From contig VWZL01005057.1 in assembly GCA_013396915.1 (NCBI GenBank), positions 124,001 through 188,000 on the forward strand: a stretch of DNA of 64,000 nucleotides. Direction: 5' to 3'. The notes beneath the pieces are model-generated. The model worked only from the letters and a program-made list of their open reading frames with translations, was not told where the DNA came from and made no database searches. A program made the position numbers and the translations under genes. The stretch comes from Stercorarius parasiticus. Lineage: Eukaryota > Chordata > Aves > Charadriiformes > Stercorariidae. Positions 11,600 to 23,649 of the stretch are shown in pieces; positions within the stretch are counted from its first letter, which is position 1; the number at the start of each line of letters is the position of its first letter.

Positions 11600-13370
11600 T
11601 ACTTACTAGAGTTCCTCTTATCTGTTGACATGGAAAGTGGAGTTACTGTTGCAGCATTAAATATGTAAATGTCTGCAACAGTCTCCTAAATGCCCTCTCT
11701 TGCAGCAAGAAATAGCATCTTGCGAAACATAACTCAATGCCTTGTTTTAGGTGACAACACCAGTACAAAGTGGACAATATTCTAGAAGCATATTTCACAT
11801 AAGCAGGGTCTAAGCTACTTGCCCAGATGCATACATTTACATTCCAAATACCTAAAATTAGGTCAGCTGAATACACTGCAATGGTCAAAGACGACTGAAA
11901 TAACATTGCAGTACCTATGGCCTTGCGAAAAAACTCTGGCATTCACTACAAAACTGTTATGGAGAATATATATGTTTATAGGGCTTTATCCAACAGAAAT
12001 GGAGAGACAAGATTAACATGTTTTTATGACTAGAATTATTAAAACATTTCCTATTATGTTATTACCCTCTACATACTAACACCTTCCTTGCCCCAGAATA
12101 AGACAATGGCTGCCATTGGGTACCATTTTAGGGAAAGTTCTGAAGCACATTTCTCCATTAAGGCAAAAAAGCAAGTGCTTTTAGATTTTACATCTTTATT
12201 TACTTGCGCATCACATATAAAATAGCAACCGCATTATTATTATTATTGCAAGCCCAATAATCTAACATTGACCGATTTCCTTAAAACACCTTTCAGTGAT
12301 GTAATACGTACTGTTTATTGTTATGTTCACTTATAGAATCTTGCTTCTTTAACTTCATTTGACATCCATCTTCTACTCAAATTTCACCAAGACTCTGTTT
12401 GATGATTTATATACTAGATGAATTAACAACGTGTAATTATTTTTAATGACGAGAATCAGCTATGATTATTGACCAAGACTAGCCACGACTATGTCGATAA
12501 CAAACATGGCAAGACACAATTAAGGCCAGAATAATATACTTTATAGCAAGCAAGATCATAAGAGATGAGTAAGTACCTCAAATCAATTTCTACTAATAGC
12601 CGCTTTAACAAAATAATCATAACTGCTTTCCTCATATTTGGTATTCCTTTCTATTAATTCATCATAGATACTGTTTTTTCATAAGCAATACTTAACACTG
12701 TCTTCAAAGGAATATTTTTGCAATTTTCATTTATTCAGCCAGTGTCCATAAAAGTTCATGCACAAACAAACTTCAAAAGGCATTTTGAGTTAATTGGTCA
12801 TGAATTAGCTAAAAGGATAGTTTGCTTGAGTAAGTCTCTTCGTAGTAAAATGAAAACAGCAGTTGAAGGTAAAAAAAATAGGTCTTCTAAGTTCAAGGAA
12901 ATTCAGGGAGAATAAACCCTGACACTCCAAGACAGTCAAATCCCAACATTTGACTTCCGTCTTTCTGAAGAAAAAAAGATTCAGGTGACCTAAATGTGTT
13001 TATATGAGCGTAAGTGAAATAATCCCTCATTTCTTCTATCTATGAACTACTCATACACGGACCTTAAATACACACAAGCACAGTTGGGATCTAAGCCTTG
13101 GCTTTTGCTCCCTCTTCATGTCACCATGCTCTGGTGGGGACTTTATTTCGTGGGGCACAACAGTTTGGGGTGGGTTTTGTTCATTAACAGGAATACTATT
13201 TTGTTGTTCTCATTTCCAACAACATACACAAAGAAAAGAGAATATACATGGCAACAAATAAAAAGTTTCTCGGTCAGTCCTTGCATCTGAAATTCAGTGA
13301 TTTTTAAAAATATCTGGAACTCGGTTGTCCCTCTCTCATTCACCACGGTAGCATGAACTGAAAATGCACA
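11600..13370. other. AT-rich non-coding stretch, no gene seen
   Basis: Open frames such as 11643-11942 (minus, 99 codons) and 13042-13290 (plus, 82 codons) lack recognisable domains and paired splice sites. The former lies directly beside the CR1 tail and may include unrecognised old repeat. A short (ATT)5 run sits at 12233-12247. Confidence 0.45.
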
Positions 13371-13374
13371 TTAG

Positions 13375-13870
13375 ACACACTGAGACTGCCGTTGCATGGG
13401 GGAGGGAGATACAGAAAGGGCGAGCGTGAGTAAGTGGAAAACAGCATTTGACTTCAGTCCCTAACTGTTGTGCCTTCATGAATACTGCTTAGTGGAAACA
13501 AACAAACAAGAGTACAGCCGACTCATTGATTTAGTCCAAAGAGATGAACGATCATTTGCAACTCTGCCCACTTTTTCAACATTAATGCATCATTAAGCAC
13601 TGTTTCTGGACCTCGCCGACCTTCCAGTGATTTAACAGCCGATCCTGTTGCACCATAGAGTATTTAAATTCATTGGAATGAGCACTCTTAGAGATGGTAA
13701 AAATGGCACCTTTCACGTTTTAGGTACACTGTATTTAGATTATATATGGATTCCCAATAAACATGGGATGAGACAACTGCTAAACTTCTACTTTAAAAGC
13801 CTAAAGCAGCATTTCTTATTCAGACTTCCAGCTCCGCAGCGTTTGTCAGAAGGCCATGACAGGATGGCAT
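13375..13870. promoter_or_regulatory. Possible conserved non-coding element
   Basis: Several hundred bases lack simple repeats and are of balanced composition. They contain ATTAATGCATCATTAAG near 13580 and several TAAT/ATTA and TGCAT-like words, next to a small GC-richer patch at about 13610-13645. This texture resembles deeply conserved developmental non-coding elements. I see no coding frame of interest apart from a 74-codon chance frame at 13648-13872. Conservation cannot be judged from one sequence, so confidence is low. Confidence 0.15.
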
Positions 13871-13879
13871 GAATGTAGA

Positions 13880-16800
13880 CAATAACTCTAAGCTGGCAAT
13901 TTTACAGTTAAGATCTTTTCAGGATCTTTTCTCTATGTAAATAGAGACCACTTCCCAAAACTGAATTTCCTATTTCTACAGACCTGAATTATTTGGAAAG
14001 AAATAAAATATTCCTTCCAAAGTACCTTTCCCATCACTATGTAGATCATTGCTTTTCAGAATCAGAAATTTTCTTACCTGTATTGCAACTAATGATGACA
14101 AGAAAAGATTAAATAATATTTCACTTACACCAAATTCTTGGTTTAATTGTTTGGTGATTTCTGAGGAAGATAAAATTTAAAGAAGTAAAAATGTGACTTT
14201 CTGGTCAATCCTTTCCACATTAAAAAAAATATACAACCTAGCATTCCAAATTGAATGTATACACATAATCCCCAAGCATGTTATCATCTAGCAGGCAGCA
14301 TAGTCTGGGTGAGGTGTGCGCTCTAAATTTAAAATTCACCAAAGTATTTTATTAGAAAACGATCAGCAAAGATTTTGTGAACTGGAACCAGAGAGGACAG
14401 AAGGGAAGGAGGAAGGTTAAAAGAACAACCTAATTGATAAAGTCCAGGAAAAAACACCCAGAAGCAGAATGTAATTTTAGAGAAAACATAAGTGGTGGAG
14501 ATAATGTCAAAGCTAGTTATTGCTTTTTGCACAGCACAGGCGATAGGACAGAAAGCACACACAGAAAATGAAATGTGGAGCAAGTCAAATTCCAGGGAGA
14601 GGAGGCTTTTCATCACTGCACGTTAATCCATTTCTGGAAGGTGGAGGTCACTCTTTTCATTGATTTCTCTTTGTCTCAACAATTAGATGCTCTTTGGCAA
14701 AAGCAACTTGCAAAAACTGGCTGAAGCACTCATGAAATCTGAGTATTAACTTGCAGAATGACACCTGTCTTAAAACAGAGTGCTTTCACTGTGACTCGGA
14801 TCTAGAATCACAGTTCATTTGGAAAACTATTTCCTAAAAAGCTTTACCAATTATTACAGTTGGATTTACGTCACAAGTTACTGGGTTAGGCTTTTTCTGA
14901 AACAGCACTGTAGGAAAAAAAAAAAAATCTTCAAATATCCATACCATGCCACATTACTTTGTACATTATGTCTATCTATTAGCATAAAACCCAGAGTATG
15001 CTAGGTAGTATTTGGATATATTGCAAACCACCATCTCTGTTTAGAAAACCTCTCAGCCTGATGGGAATAAAGGACGTTACTTATTCCTTGAAATATCTTT
15101 AGCTGCTCTCCCTGCTCAGCAGCAAGTTGCCAACCAAAATCTATGCTGTGCTTGGAACTGGACACCACAGAAAACCCACTGTTTGGAAGAGGCAGCGATC
15201 GGCTCAGTGAATCAGCTTCTGGCAAAAAGGAAGAAAATTCTTTTCCAGAAATTACTCTTCTCTACTGTTTTCTCAGAACATCCAATAGTTATAACTCATA
15301 CCCTAGAGCAAGGAAAATCTCATTTTCTTTCAAAAGTCCTGCTTAGTGTTTTAGTATTTACCATTATAACCCTGGGTTTTCTTAACATCAGTTTGTAAGC
15401 TGCTAGGCTTGGACCTGTGGAAACTCTTCTCTGGGCTTCCTGTTTCTCTTGTCACTTTATGCCTTTCTATGCAAACCCTGTGTATAGGCTCAATATGTAA
15501 ATTCCTGCCATAGATCACACCTGTTGTACCCATTGATACCAATTTGGATGTATTTGCCTGACAGCAAGCATCTGCCACAAGATCTGAGACCTACAGGTTT
15601 TAGATATTGCATGCTGGTTTTGTAGAAAATACTGATTAATAAACACAAGACAGAAAACTACCACATATGAGTGCTATGACTGACCTTGCTCTTCATTCAT
15701 CTTTGCTAATACGTAGGAAAGAAGGTAAAGTATCCAAAGGAAAGGATGCCCTACTAGTTTGATGTACTTGCAACTTTTGACCACATTCCTGCTGAACTTG
15801 GAATAAAATTTAGCTGTTATCGGCAGTAACTTTGGGATGAATTTATAAAGATGAGTTTCATATTTTATACTTTCAATCTGTTAAGAGTGCTCCTAGAAGA
15901 AATGTTGCCAGAGAAAAGGCCAAGATAAATCCTTATTTAGCATAGAGACTTTCTGAGTTAAATCAGACAACAATCTACTTTTTTATTCAACTCTCACTAG
16001 CAAGCATTTTATTTTGGGTAGTATTAAGCAATATTCTGTGTGTTAACTTTACACACTGGAAGGTAACACATTGCATGATGCTGTGATTTATGGTGTAAAG
16101 ATCAAAAGATTAGAATCGGTGATTTCTTTTAACTAACTGTGCAACTCAGGATTATTATTTTTTTAAACCTCTTCAAGAAATTGAGACTTGTATTTTTATT
16201 AGCATTTTAACATACATAGGTGTAGCTCTGTTTTTCCAGTGATTTTACTGAAAATATTTCAACTTGATCAACCTCAGGAGATTAATATTAGCATCTTGGT
16301 TATACAGATGTTGTAATTAAGGTTTCACCTATGTCTTGCTCTCTTTTGAAAAATCTGTTATTCTGAAGTCCGATATACATTACTAATTTAAGATTTTATT
16401 CATAATCTGAGGAAGAAAAATAATATATAGTGAAACAGAATGGAAGCTTAGGAGCTACAGTTGTGGATTTATTACTCTCTTGTCTTCAACTTTTTCTTTG
16501 TATAGCTAAGCCCACAGAAATGCTTCTAAGAAGTACCCTAAGCACTACTACACCAAGCAGAACTAAACTGAAGAGAATTTAATCCATCAGGCTTTTGTTA
16601 AAATTGCAGAATCAAACATGACATTCTGCAAAACAGAGACAGCTCTCACCATTTTTAAACAATTTTGCAGTATTCTAGATTTCATAGGTTCTTGCAAATT
16701 ACTTTGATTTCTAAAAATGTAGCCTGCTACATTACACTATGCTGCATAAAGAGATAATCAAGAGGCTCTCTTTCCAGTACTTGCTTAGATTATATCATCA

Positions 16801-19050
16801 CATTTTAATTGTATCCTTATCTAAATAAATATAGCTCTAAAATGACAATAATAATAAAAACCTAATACTTATGCCATGCATTCTGCTCATAGGGAAAAAG
16901 ATCAAACTGCTCTTCCATGATAAACCATCTCTTATTTAGAAATACTGTGTTTGTAAAACCACAGAGCTAAATGTGCAGGTCCTCCTACTGATGGGAGGCA
17001 GTCCAATGATATTACTAACTTTTAGGAAAGGTTTTGGAAAATATCTGAGTCATCTCCTCTATTTCTTGAAAGTAGGCAATACTTTCCACAATTTATCCAT
17101 TAAAAACAGCATTAAGAGTTTCTGGATTTTACTACAATTTTAATTGAGGGCATTGTCTTAGACACAGACTATGCCTGAGATGGTGGTACTTTGGTTTTAC
17201 AGCCCCTGTAGCAGAATGCAAAACAGAAACAGTAGTTCAAGTTAGGGACTTTTCCTAATGATGGAAAAGATTTGTCATCACCAAAGAGCTGTCTCTAGTC
17301 AAAAGTTCTGTCCTATATAAATGACTTAAAAAAACCCCAAGACTAATGCAAGTCTGAATGATTACATCCAAAGCAAAAACTTCTTGAAGTCCTTAACTGC
17401 CGAACTTACTTTCCAATTTACAGAGGCATTACTTTAGTGTGAAAATGATGAGTTCTCTAAATAGGTCACTGGGCCTCAGCCGATCAAATTTCTTCTTAAT
17501 AATTTACTTGGGGTAGGTTGGATCTTTAAACTTTGAATGAAATAACCAAGCTGTGATAAGCACAGAAGAGCACCGTCTGCTCCAAGAATCTGAGCAGAAG
17601 TGTCGCAGCTGCTGCTGCTGCTTGTGGTGCACATTCCTCTCTGGAAAGGGGTTGCACCAATGACGGCAAAAAGCATAAACAGTCACAGAAGCATTTTTAT
17701 ATGTAAGATTTCACATGGGTCTTAAGAGTGAGCTTGAAAGCTATATTTATATATTTCTATATAAATAGAAATAAAGGAGAGAGCTTTCTGTCTAAAAGTT
17801 TCTACAGAGGCTGGGTGGCATGCAGTTCAGAGATCCCAAGCTAGGCACCTATCTGAGGGAGATTAAGCCACAGTGTTTGATTAGACAGTAAAACAGGACT
17901 CCTAAATTTGTCCTGGCATGTACACTTACAGTGCTGGTTAGGGGCCTAGTTGTGAGTACTACCTAGCTTTTATCCTCAGTCTAACGCAGTGCCCTCACTG
18001 GTAAAACTGGAGAGCCTCAGATGAGGGCTAACGTGACTACTAGTAGTAGATGTAATATTGTGTTAATAGCAATTAGTGACCACTTTCTATATCATCCTGA
18101 ATGAGAAAATGCCCTATTATTTAACTGTAACTGAGATTGCGCTAAATGCCTGCACTATAACTTAATATACAAAGGGTTGCATGAAAGTGTACTTAAGTAG
18201 TTGTTTTCATTTTATATACAGGGAAGATATGCACTGGAATTTATCTGTGGGATTTGTAGCATGAAATGCATGAAAAAATTAGCGAAACCCGAGGATCAGA
18301 GGGACTCATTAATACCTGCGTGTATGGCTGGTGTTTGGGTCTGTCTCATAAGGATCAAGTGCCTCATTGCTGCATGATTAAATGTGATACACAACTATAT
18401 AATCAGGTGTTGTGCTCTGCCTGGGCATGAAGATGCTGGTCAGCAAGACTCTTACTTTCGTGCTAAAGCTCAACAAAAAAGCTCAATTTATTCTACTTTT
18501 TAAAATTCCCAAATTGAATATCTTTTTACAAAACAAAGTTGGGGGAGACATTAGTCTCCCATTTGCATTTTAAGATAAGCTTATGGGGGAAAAGTTTTGA
18601 TTACTTTAGAGGCAGGGATCTATTTACACGCGAAACGATTCTTTCCAAGCTCTGAAACACAGAGAAATGTTAACAAATCACTTTGCAGCTTTTACAGATA
18701 ACTGAAGGGCAACAGAACAGAGAGGACCTCAAGGAAATAATTCCCATGGGGGAGGGCATTAATCTTAATAGTGCTTAATCAGGAAAACCAGGACAAGCTA
18801 AGATTATTCTGCTTTACGAGGTCTTTTTTTTTTTNGGTTCACCAGGAGATGGTAATTTAATTTTAAAGGATCAGAGGTTTGGTGAGATAAGTATACTCCT
18901 AGGTATTTAACAGAATTAAAAAAAACAGGTGAAAGGAAATTTACTCCTAGTTTACTCAAAGTGTCTGTAGGAAGTCACCAGGGAAATGTCTATGTTGGAC
19001 TTAGATTTATTCTGAAACCACGGAGGCTACCAAAATGATTAGCAAGTGTC
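13880..19050. other. AT-rich non-coding stretch, no gene seen
   Basis: Frames of 60-95 codons occur on both strands (for example 14329-14616 minus) without domain features. Overlapping frames around 15001-15578 on both strands reflect a slightly more GC-rich patch. A perfect hairpin lies at 17744-17767. A run of T followed by N sits at about 18823-18835, probably a homopolymer base-call problem. No known interspersed repeat is recognised. Confidence 0.5.
17744..17767. repeat. Perfect AT inverted repeat, 10-base arms
   Basis: TATTTATATA, a four-base spacer TTTC, then its exact reverse complement. It lies in AT-rich DNA where such palindromes are frequent, so it probably has no function. It could extrude as a small cruciform or hairpin. 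Confidence 0.6.
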
Positions 19051-19059
19051 CTTCCTAAT

Positions 19060-19520
19060 GACAAGGGACAACAATGCTTTGGGACAACAAGGAGGGCAGG
19101 AGCGTGGCATGGCGGATGGTGTTGATGTCAATAATTGTCTCACAGCAGCCAGAACAGCACAGTTCTGGTGCAAGTACAGAGCAAGCCTGCATTTTGCTTA
19201 GTCAAATTCTTTTTGATGAAGGCAGTCTGTACTATAAGGAGCCACACATGGGTTTACAAAAGTGGCCACTGTCCTGAAACAGCTCACAGGTGCTGCTGGT
19301 AGCACATGCAGTACACGCAGGGAGCACTGGAAGCCAGCAGCTCAGGGCTTGCTAATGCAATTTATGGCCAGGTACTTGCTCCATGGAGTAAACCAGCAAA
19401 AACCACTTAAAAATACTTCAAATTGTGAAACAAAGCCCCTGTTGGTGTAAGCAACACAGTAAGTTAGACCTGGAGCTTAATTTAGATTGTAAACCCACTG
19501 TAAGATGTAAAATTGGGTTC
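19060..19520. other. Unassigned stretch directly upstream of a CR1 tail
   Basis: This stretch is slightly GC-richer than its left flank and holds several short overlapping frames (67, 62 and 61 codons), none recognisable. It may be an older repeat or a more divergent 5' part of the adjacent CR1. I see no reverse transcriptase motif in it and leave it unassigned. Confidence 0.3.
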
Positions 19521-19524
19521 ACGA

Positions 19525-19918
19525 CGGACAGAGTCCAGCAAAGCACCATGAAGACAGTTAAGGGATTAAAGCATCTGTCACATGAGGGGAGACTTGAGAT
19601 CATTTACCCTGGCCACAGGAAGGCTCAGGAGGATCTCAGCAAGACGACAAAGCCAGGATCTTCCCAGTGGTGTTCAGTGACAGGACAAGAGGCAACAGGC
19701 ATAAACCAGAATAGTCAGTTTTGCTTAAACATAAGGAAAAAGCTTTTCTACTCTGAGGGTGGTCAAGCACAGAGAGACTCTGGAGCTGAGTCTCCATGTT
19801 TGGGGATATTCAGACCCCAGCTGGAGACAGCCCTGAGCCCCCTGCTATGCTCCAGGGGAGGGGTTGGACAGGGTATGGAGGTCCCCGCACACCTCAGGGA
19901 TTCTGCTGCTCTATGAGA
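19525..19918 (+). mobile_element. CR1 LINE 3' tail, 5'-truncated, forward orientation
   Basis: The order of words matches the avian CR1 3'UTR. It starts with a divergent AGAGTCCAGCAAAGCACCATGAAG, then AAGGGATTAAAGCATCTG with CATGAGGGGAGACTTGAG. Next comes AAGGCTCAGGAGGATCT, then CAGTGACAGGACAAGAGGCA, then CATAAGGAAAAAGCTTTTCTACTCTGAGGGTGGTC. It ends with CAGGGGAGGGGTTGGACAGGGT and a degenerate ATTCTG...CTATGAG tail. The 163-codon frame at 19425-19916, the longest in the window, lies mostly inside this untranslated region and is not a gene. No ORF2 sequence remains. The 3' end is well placed near 19918. The 5' edge is approximate, and extra divergent CR1 may lie to its left. Confidence 0.82.
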
Positions 19919-19929
19919 CTCTTAAGTGA

Positions 19930-22900
19930 TAGTGGTCTGAAATTCAGGGGAAGGAATTTCGTATGCTGAATTAAAAGCTACTGTTCCCTTTGACATAAGA
20001 GTATGAATCAGAAGTTTTCTCTTGGATCTTTCACAGATACTCTTATCCATGAGAACCTCAGTTACCTACATTGTGAATTGTTTTCAATAAGATTGGTCAA
20101 CTTGACAAAAGTCAGACTATTTCCGCCTTACTGATCATTGTTAAGCAGTAAGTGATGCCATTTCTGTCCTGCTGAAATCTTCCTATACCTCATTTTTCTT
20201 CCTATGTAAACCCTAACACAGCTCCCTTTTTTTGCCAATATTAGCTTCTCAGTTTGCTCCAAGCCATGAAAAACAAAGAATGTCTTGCTTTGCCACTGTA
20301 TTCAGGGAGAACCATTTGTATTACAACGCAGTTTCCAAATGCCAAAACTGTTGGACTGCTGTCATAAATCTGGTAGTTTCATGTATATAACAGTGGGTTA
20401 GAGAAGCAATTGCCTATGAAAAAAGCTAAGTGCTAAATGACACTAGAACAAAGCAGAGTAAGATGAAGTCGGTACTTCAAGGAATTCTGAAAAGGATTAC
20501 AAGGATTATTGCCAGAGCCACTATACACCTTTTCCACAGGCTTCTCGCCCCAATCCTCAGCTATGTCACTTCAGCTCTCACAAAGATAAATGCCTATCTG
20601 TACCTATTCCCTGCCTCCTTTTAGGATGAGAAAAGGGGCCCGATTCAGGGAATAAGGAAATTAGAACAGTCCTACCTGTAAAGAAATATTCTTTCTGTAA
20701 AATACAGTTTCTAAACACAAATTCAAACTATTCTCATGGCTCTGGCTAGCCATGTCTAATGTAAAGAAAAGACAGATACATAGAACAAACATGAAGGCCT
20801 GAAACAAGAATAAGCTAGTGAACAAAAAGGTCTAGTTAATAAGTCTGTGTTTGCTATTGAAGATCTACATTCAATAAGGAAGTTTTTAAAGTGTAAGCAA
20901 AAATAATTTCATGAGACCAACACGCAGTTGGAGAGGTCTTAGAATACTGTCCTGGCCAGCAGTACTTGCATATCCAAAGTCCCCAGGATATGTAAGCAGA
21001 CAACATGAAAAATCTTCAGAACTGTCTTAAGTGTGAGCACACTTCTCTACCTTTCTGCAAAGCACCTGAGGGCTAAAGTCCTTCTATGAGATCTGTATTC
21101 CCATTCTCAACCAGCAAGTTACAGCATCTCTCTGCTTGCCTTCTGCGAAACTTGGGCAGCTGGTGAACAGCCCTTACCCTTTTTTGTCCAAAAAGTACGT
21201 ACAAGCAGTCAGAAAATCGCAGCTTGTCTTAAGTGTGCTTGTGATTTTCATGTTGGTGAAAAATGGACTTAAAAGTATTTTATATACAAATAAATGAAAA
21301 GATATGTTACAATGTAACTTCAGAGATATTACATCTTTGCATGAGATGCTGTATACACCCTGTATTAATTTAGAACCTGGTTTAATGTGAAAAATACTAG
21401 TAAGCTGTTCTACAGTGAGCTAGAGGCCCAATTTTAAAACTAAACATTCGGTATTTTCACATTACCAGTCAAAATATTTTCATAAAAGATCTTGAAAAAT
21501 ATATAAAAGTATCCTGAGAATTAAGCATCTAATGAAAAACCTTCTGAAATAAATCCCAGACAAATATTATATTGATTCATGAACATAGAAACTGTGTCAA
21601 AATTTAAAATATTTTCATTAAAGATTATAATTTTTTAATGCATTTGATGTTGATACAGAAAAAAGCATTTTGGTTTTGTCAGTCCAAGTTTTAATTAATC
21701 TCATTTATCTTTAGTCATTTCTAAGCAAGGCAACATGGCAAAGGGTAGAAAAGACTGAGACAAGAAATTAAAACTGGGGAAAATCCAAACGAACAAGAAA
21801 AAAAAATTATAATTCCCCCCTTAGAGGCCTTTCCCTACAAATCTCTTCAGACCTGTGAAATCACAACTTAAGTTTTGGTTTCCATGAAGTTTTTTTTTTT
21901 ATTTGATTTTTTCTTTTCACCCCTTGATTTCCGTACTGATATTTAGAGCCAACACAGGGTTATTCACATGAACCAGAGCCATATTCTTTCTCTTCCCACA
22001 CCACAGAGTGCCACACAGTGCTGCTTCCTTGCAAACTGAAGACACCTGAGCTGTATCTTTTTTTTTCCCAAGTCTGTCTCCACCTGTGACCAGAGAGCAC
22101 ATGACAAGAGTCATGAACAAGGAAGTTCTACATTCATACTTTCTGAGCTTGAGACAATACTTTCTCCTGCATCTAACTGCAAAATAATCGTAATTTCCAA
22201 CTCATGCAACTGAGTCAATAGAGGAAATTTCATATAAACATGTGTGAGTCTGGCAATATTTTATTGCTAAAAATTCCCTCCCCGCCCCCAATGAAAAAAA
22301 TAAGACCTTCACCTAGAGTTATATTTGCAGTTGCAGAAAAAATAGTAAACATTAGATTACTACTTCCTAGCAATAACCAGCAACAAATATAAGTAATGAA
22401 TATATTTTATGACATTGCTGCTGTTGCATTCATCTTGGGAGCGTTAGAATGTCTACATGAATTTTGCAGTCACGTCTTCATGCGAAGAAGTAATTTATGG
22501 CCTAGAGAAGAACGTGAAAAAGTTTAATAAGATCTGGAGCCAGTTTAAACTTCATCGGAAGAAACTGCAAATATTTAGTAGAGCTTAATCTATCACTTCG
22601 TGGATACACACATGCATTGGTCATTACAGTGGGTTAGGATGGAGTTTTACTTTAATTTCAGCTATACACACATGTTTTTCTTTCTATGTAGTACAGAGGA
22701 CTTAATTTTGTTGATGAAGCAATAATGTTTAAATATATGATTTGAGAACAAATATGTGAACAGATCCAATTTATTTTTAGGGAAAGGAATTCAAATGTTC
22801 TATTTTCTATAGTCTTATTGTTAGTGACTTGTACATTCCCTGACAACTACATGCAAAGAAAATGCCTTTAGAGGCTATTCTGTGCACTCATTTTCTCACT

Positions 22901-23600
22901 CCTACCACTTTGGACAAATGGTGCAAAAGGGATTTGGCTCAGCTTGCGCCATAAACTGTAACAACAACTGGTTTTGCTGTCTAAAGATAATTAAAGCCTT
23001 CCAAAGTGACTGTTACTACTGTGTTCTATTTCCTCTGTTTTACATCCTGCATAATTCACTCACATAATTCCTATTTACAGCAGCTTTCGCAGGATGGAAT
23101 CCCATCTCCCTGCTGCACATAATCCCTATTTACCGGGGTTTTCTGGGGATGAAAAGCAAAATATGAAAACTCACTCACAAAAAGAACACCACAGTTAACA
23201 AAATATTTGTTTCTCCAGATATCAGGAGACATATATGTGTGTGTGTGTGTATGTATCTATTTAAACAAACCATTAGTACCTCCTTGGATAACACTTGACA
23301 AATAACAAGAAAGATTTTTCCCCATACACGACATGCTCTCCCTGAGCACGGCTTTACCCAGTTCTTAGTGATAAGGTGCATGAATATGCTGCTGCTGCTA
23401 CTACACAATCGATGGGTCAGATACCATACAGCCAATATACCAGTTATCTCTAAGAAACCTATCAAAGCAGGTTTACTACAGCTCTGACCTCGTCTTCCCC
23501 CTTCATCTCTCCAGCACACTCAAACACACCATTGCACAGCGCAAAACGTCAGAGCATCCTCCCCTGCCCCTCATTCAGAGGGGGCTGCGGTCACTCCAGC
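19930..23600. other. AT-rich non-coding stretch, no gene seen
   Basis: Only short frames occur (up to 114 codons, at 23175-23519 minus), none with recognisable domains or convincing splice sites. A run of T at about 21890-21900 and a short TG run at 23236-23250 are the only simple repeats of note. Confidence 0.5.
23236..23250. repeat. Short (TG)n microsatellite
   Basis: Seven to eight TG units follow ATATA and precede ATGTATC. It is short and of no evident function. Confidence 0.7.
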
Positions 23601-23608
23601 TGCCTGAG

Positions 23609-23643
23609 TGTCCTGGTTTGAGGTCTCATCCCAAACCATGACA
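23609..23643. repeat. 35-base imperfect palindrome with TG...CA ends
   Basis: TGTCCTGGTTTG at the left is repeated inverted as CAAACCATGACA at the right, matching 11 of 12 bases, with a short GA-rich/TC-rich core between. The termini are TG and CA, as in retroviral LTRs. It may be a relic of joined LTR ends or a chance palindrome. No longer LTR is recognisable on either side. Confidence 0.35.
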
Positions 23644-23649
23644 CTGAGG

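Noticed and set aside
14081..14091. 11-base microexon on minus with a good GTAAGA donor
   Set aside because: Too short; an acceptor so close by is common in T-rich DNA.
17460..17485. MIR-like words GGTCACTGGGCCTCAG
   Set aside because: Only about 16 bases resemble MIR and the rest of the element is absent.
19425..19916. 163-codon open frame, longest in the window
   Set aside because: It lies mostly inside a CR1 3' untranslated tail and encodes nothing like the CR1 reverse transcriptase.
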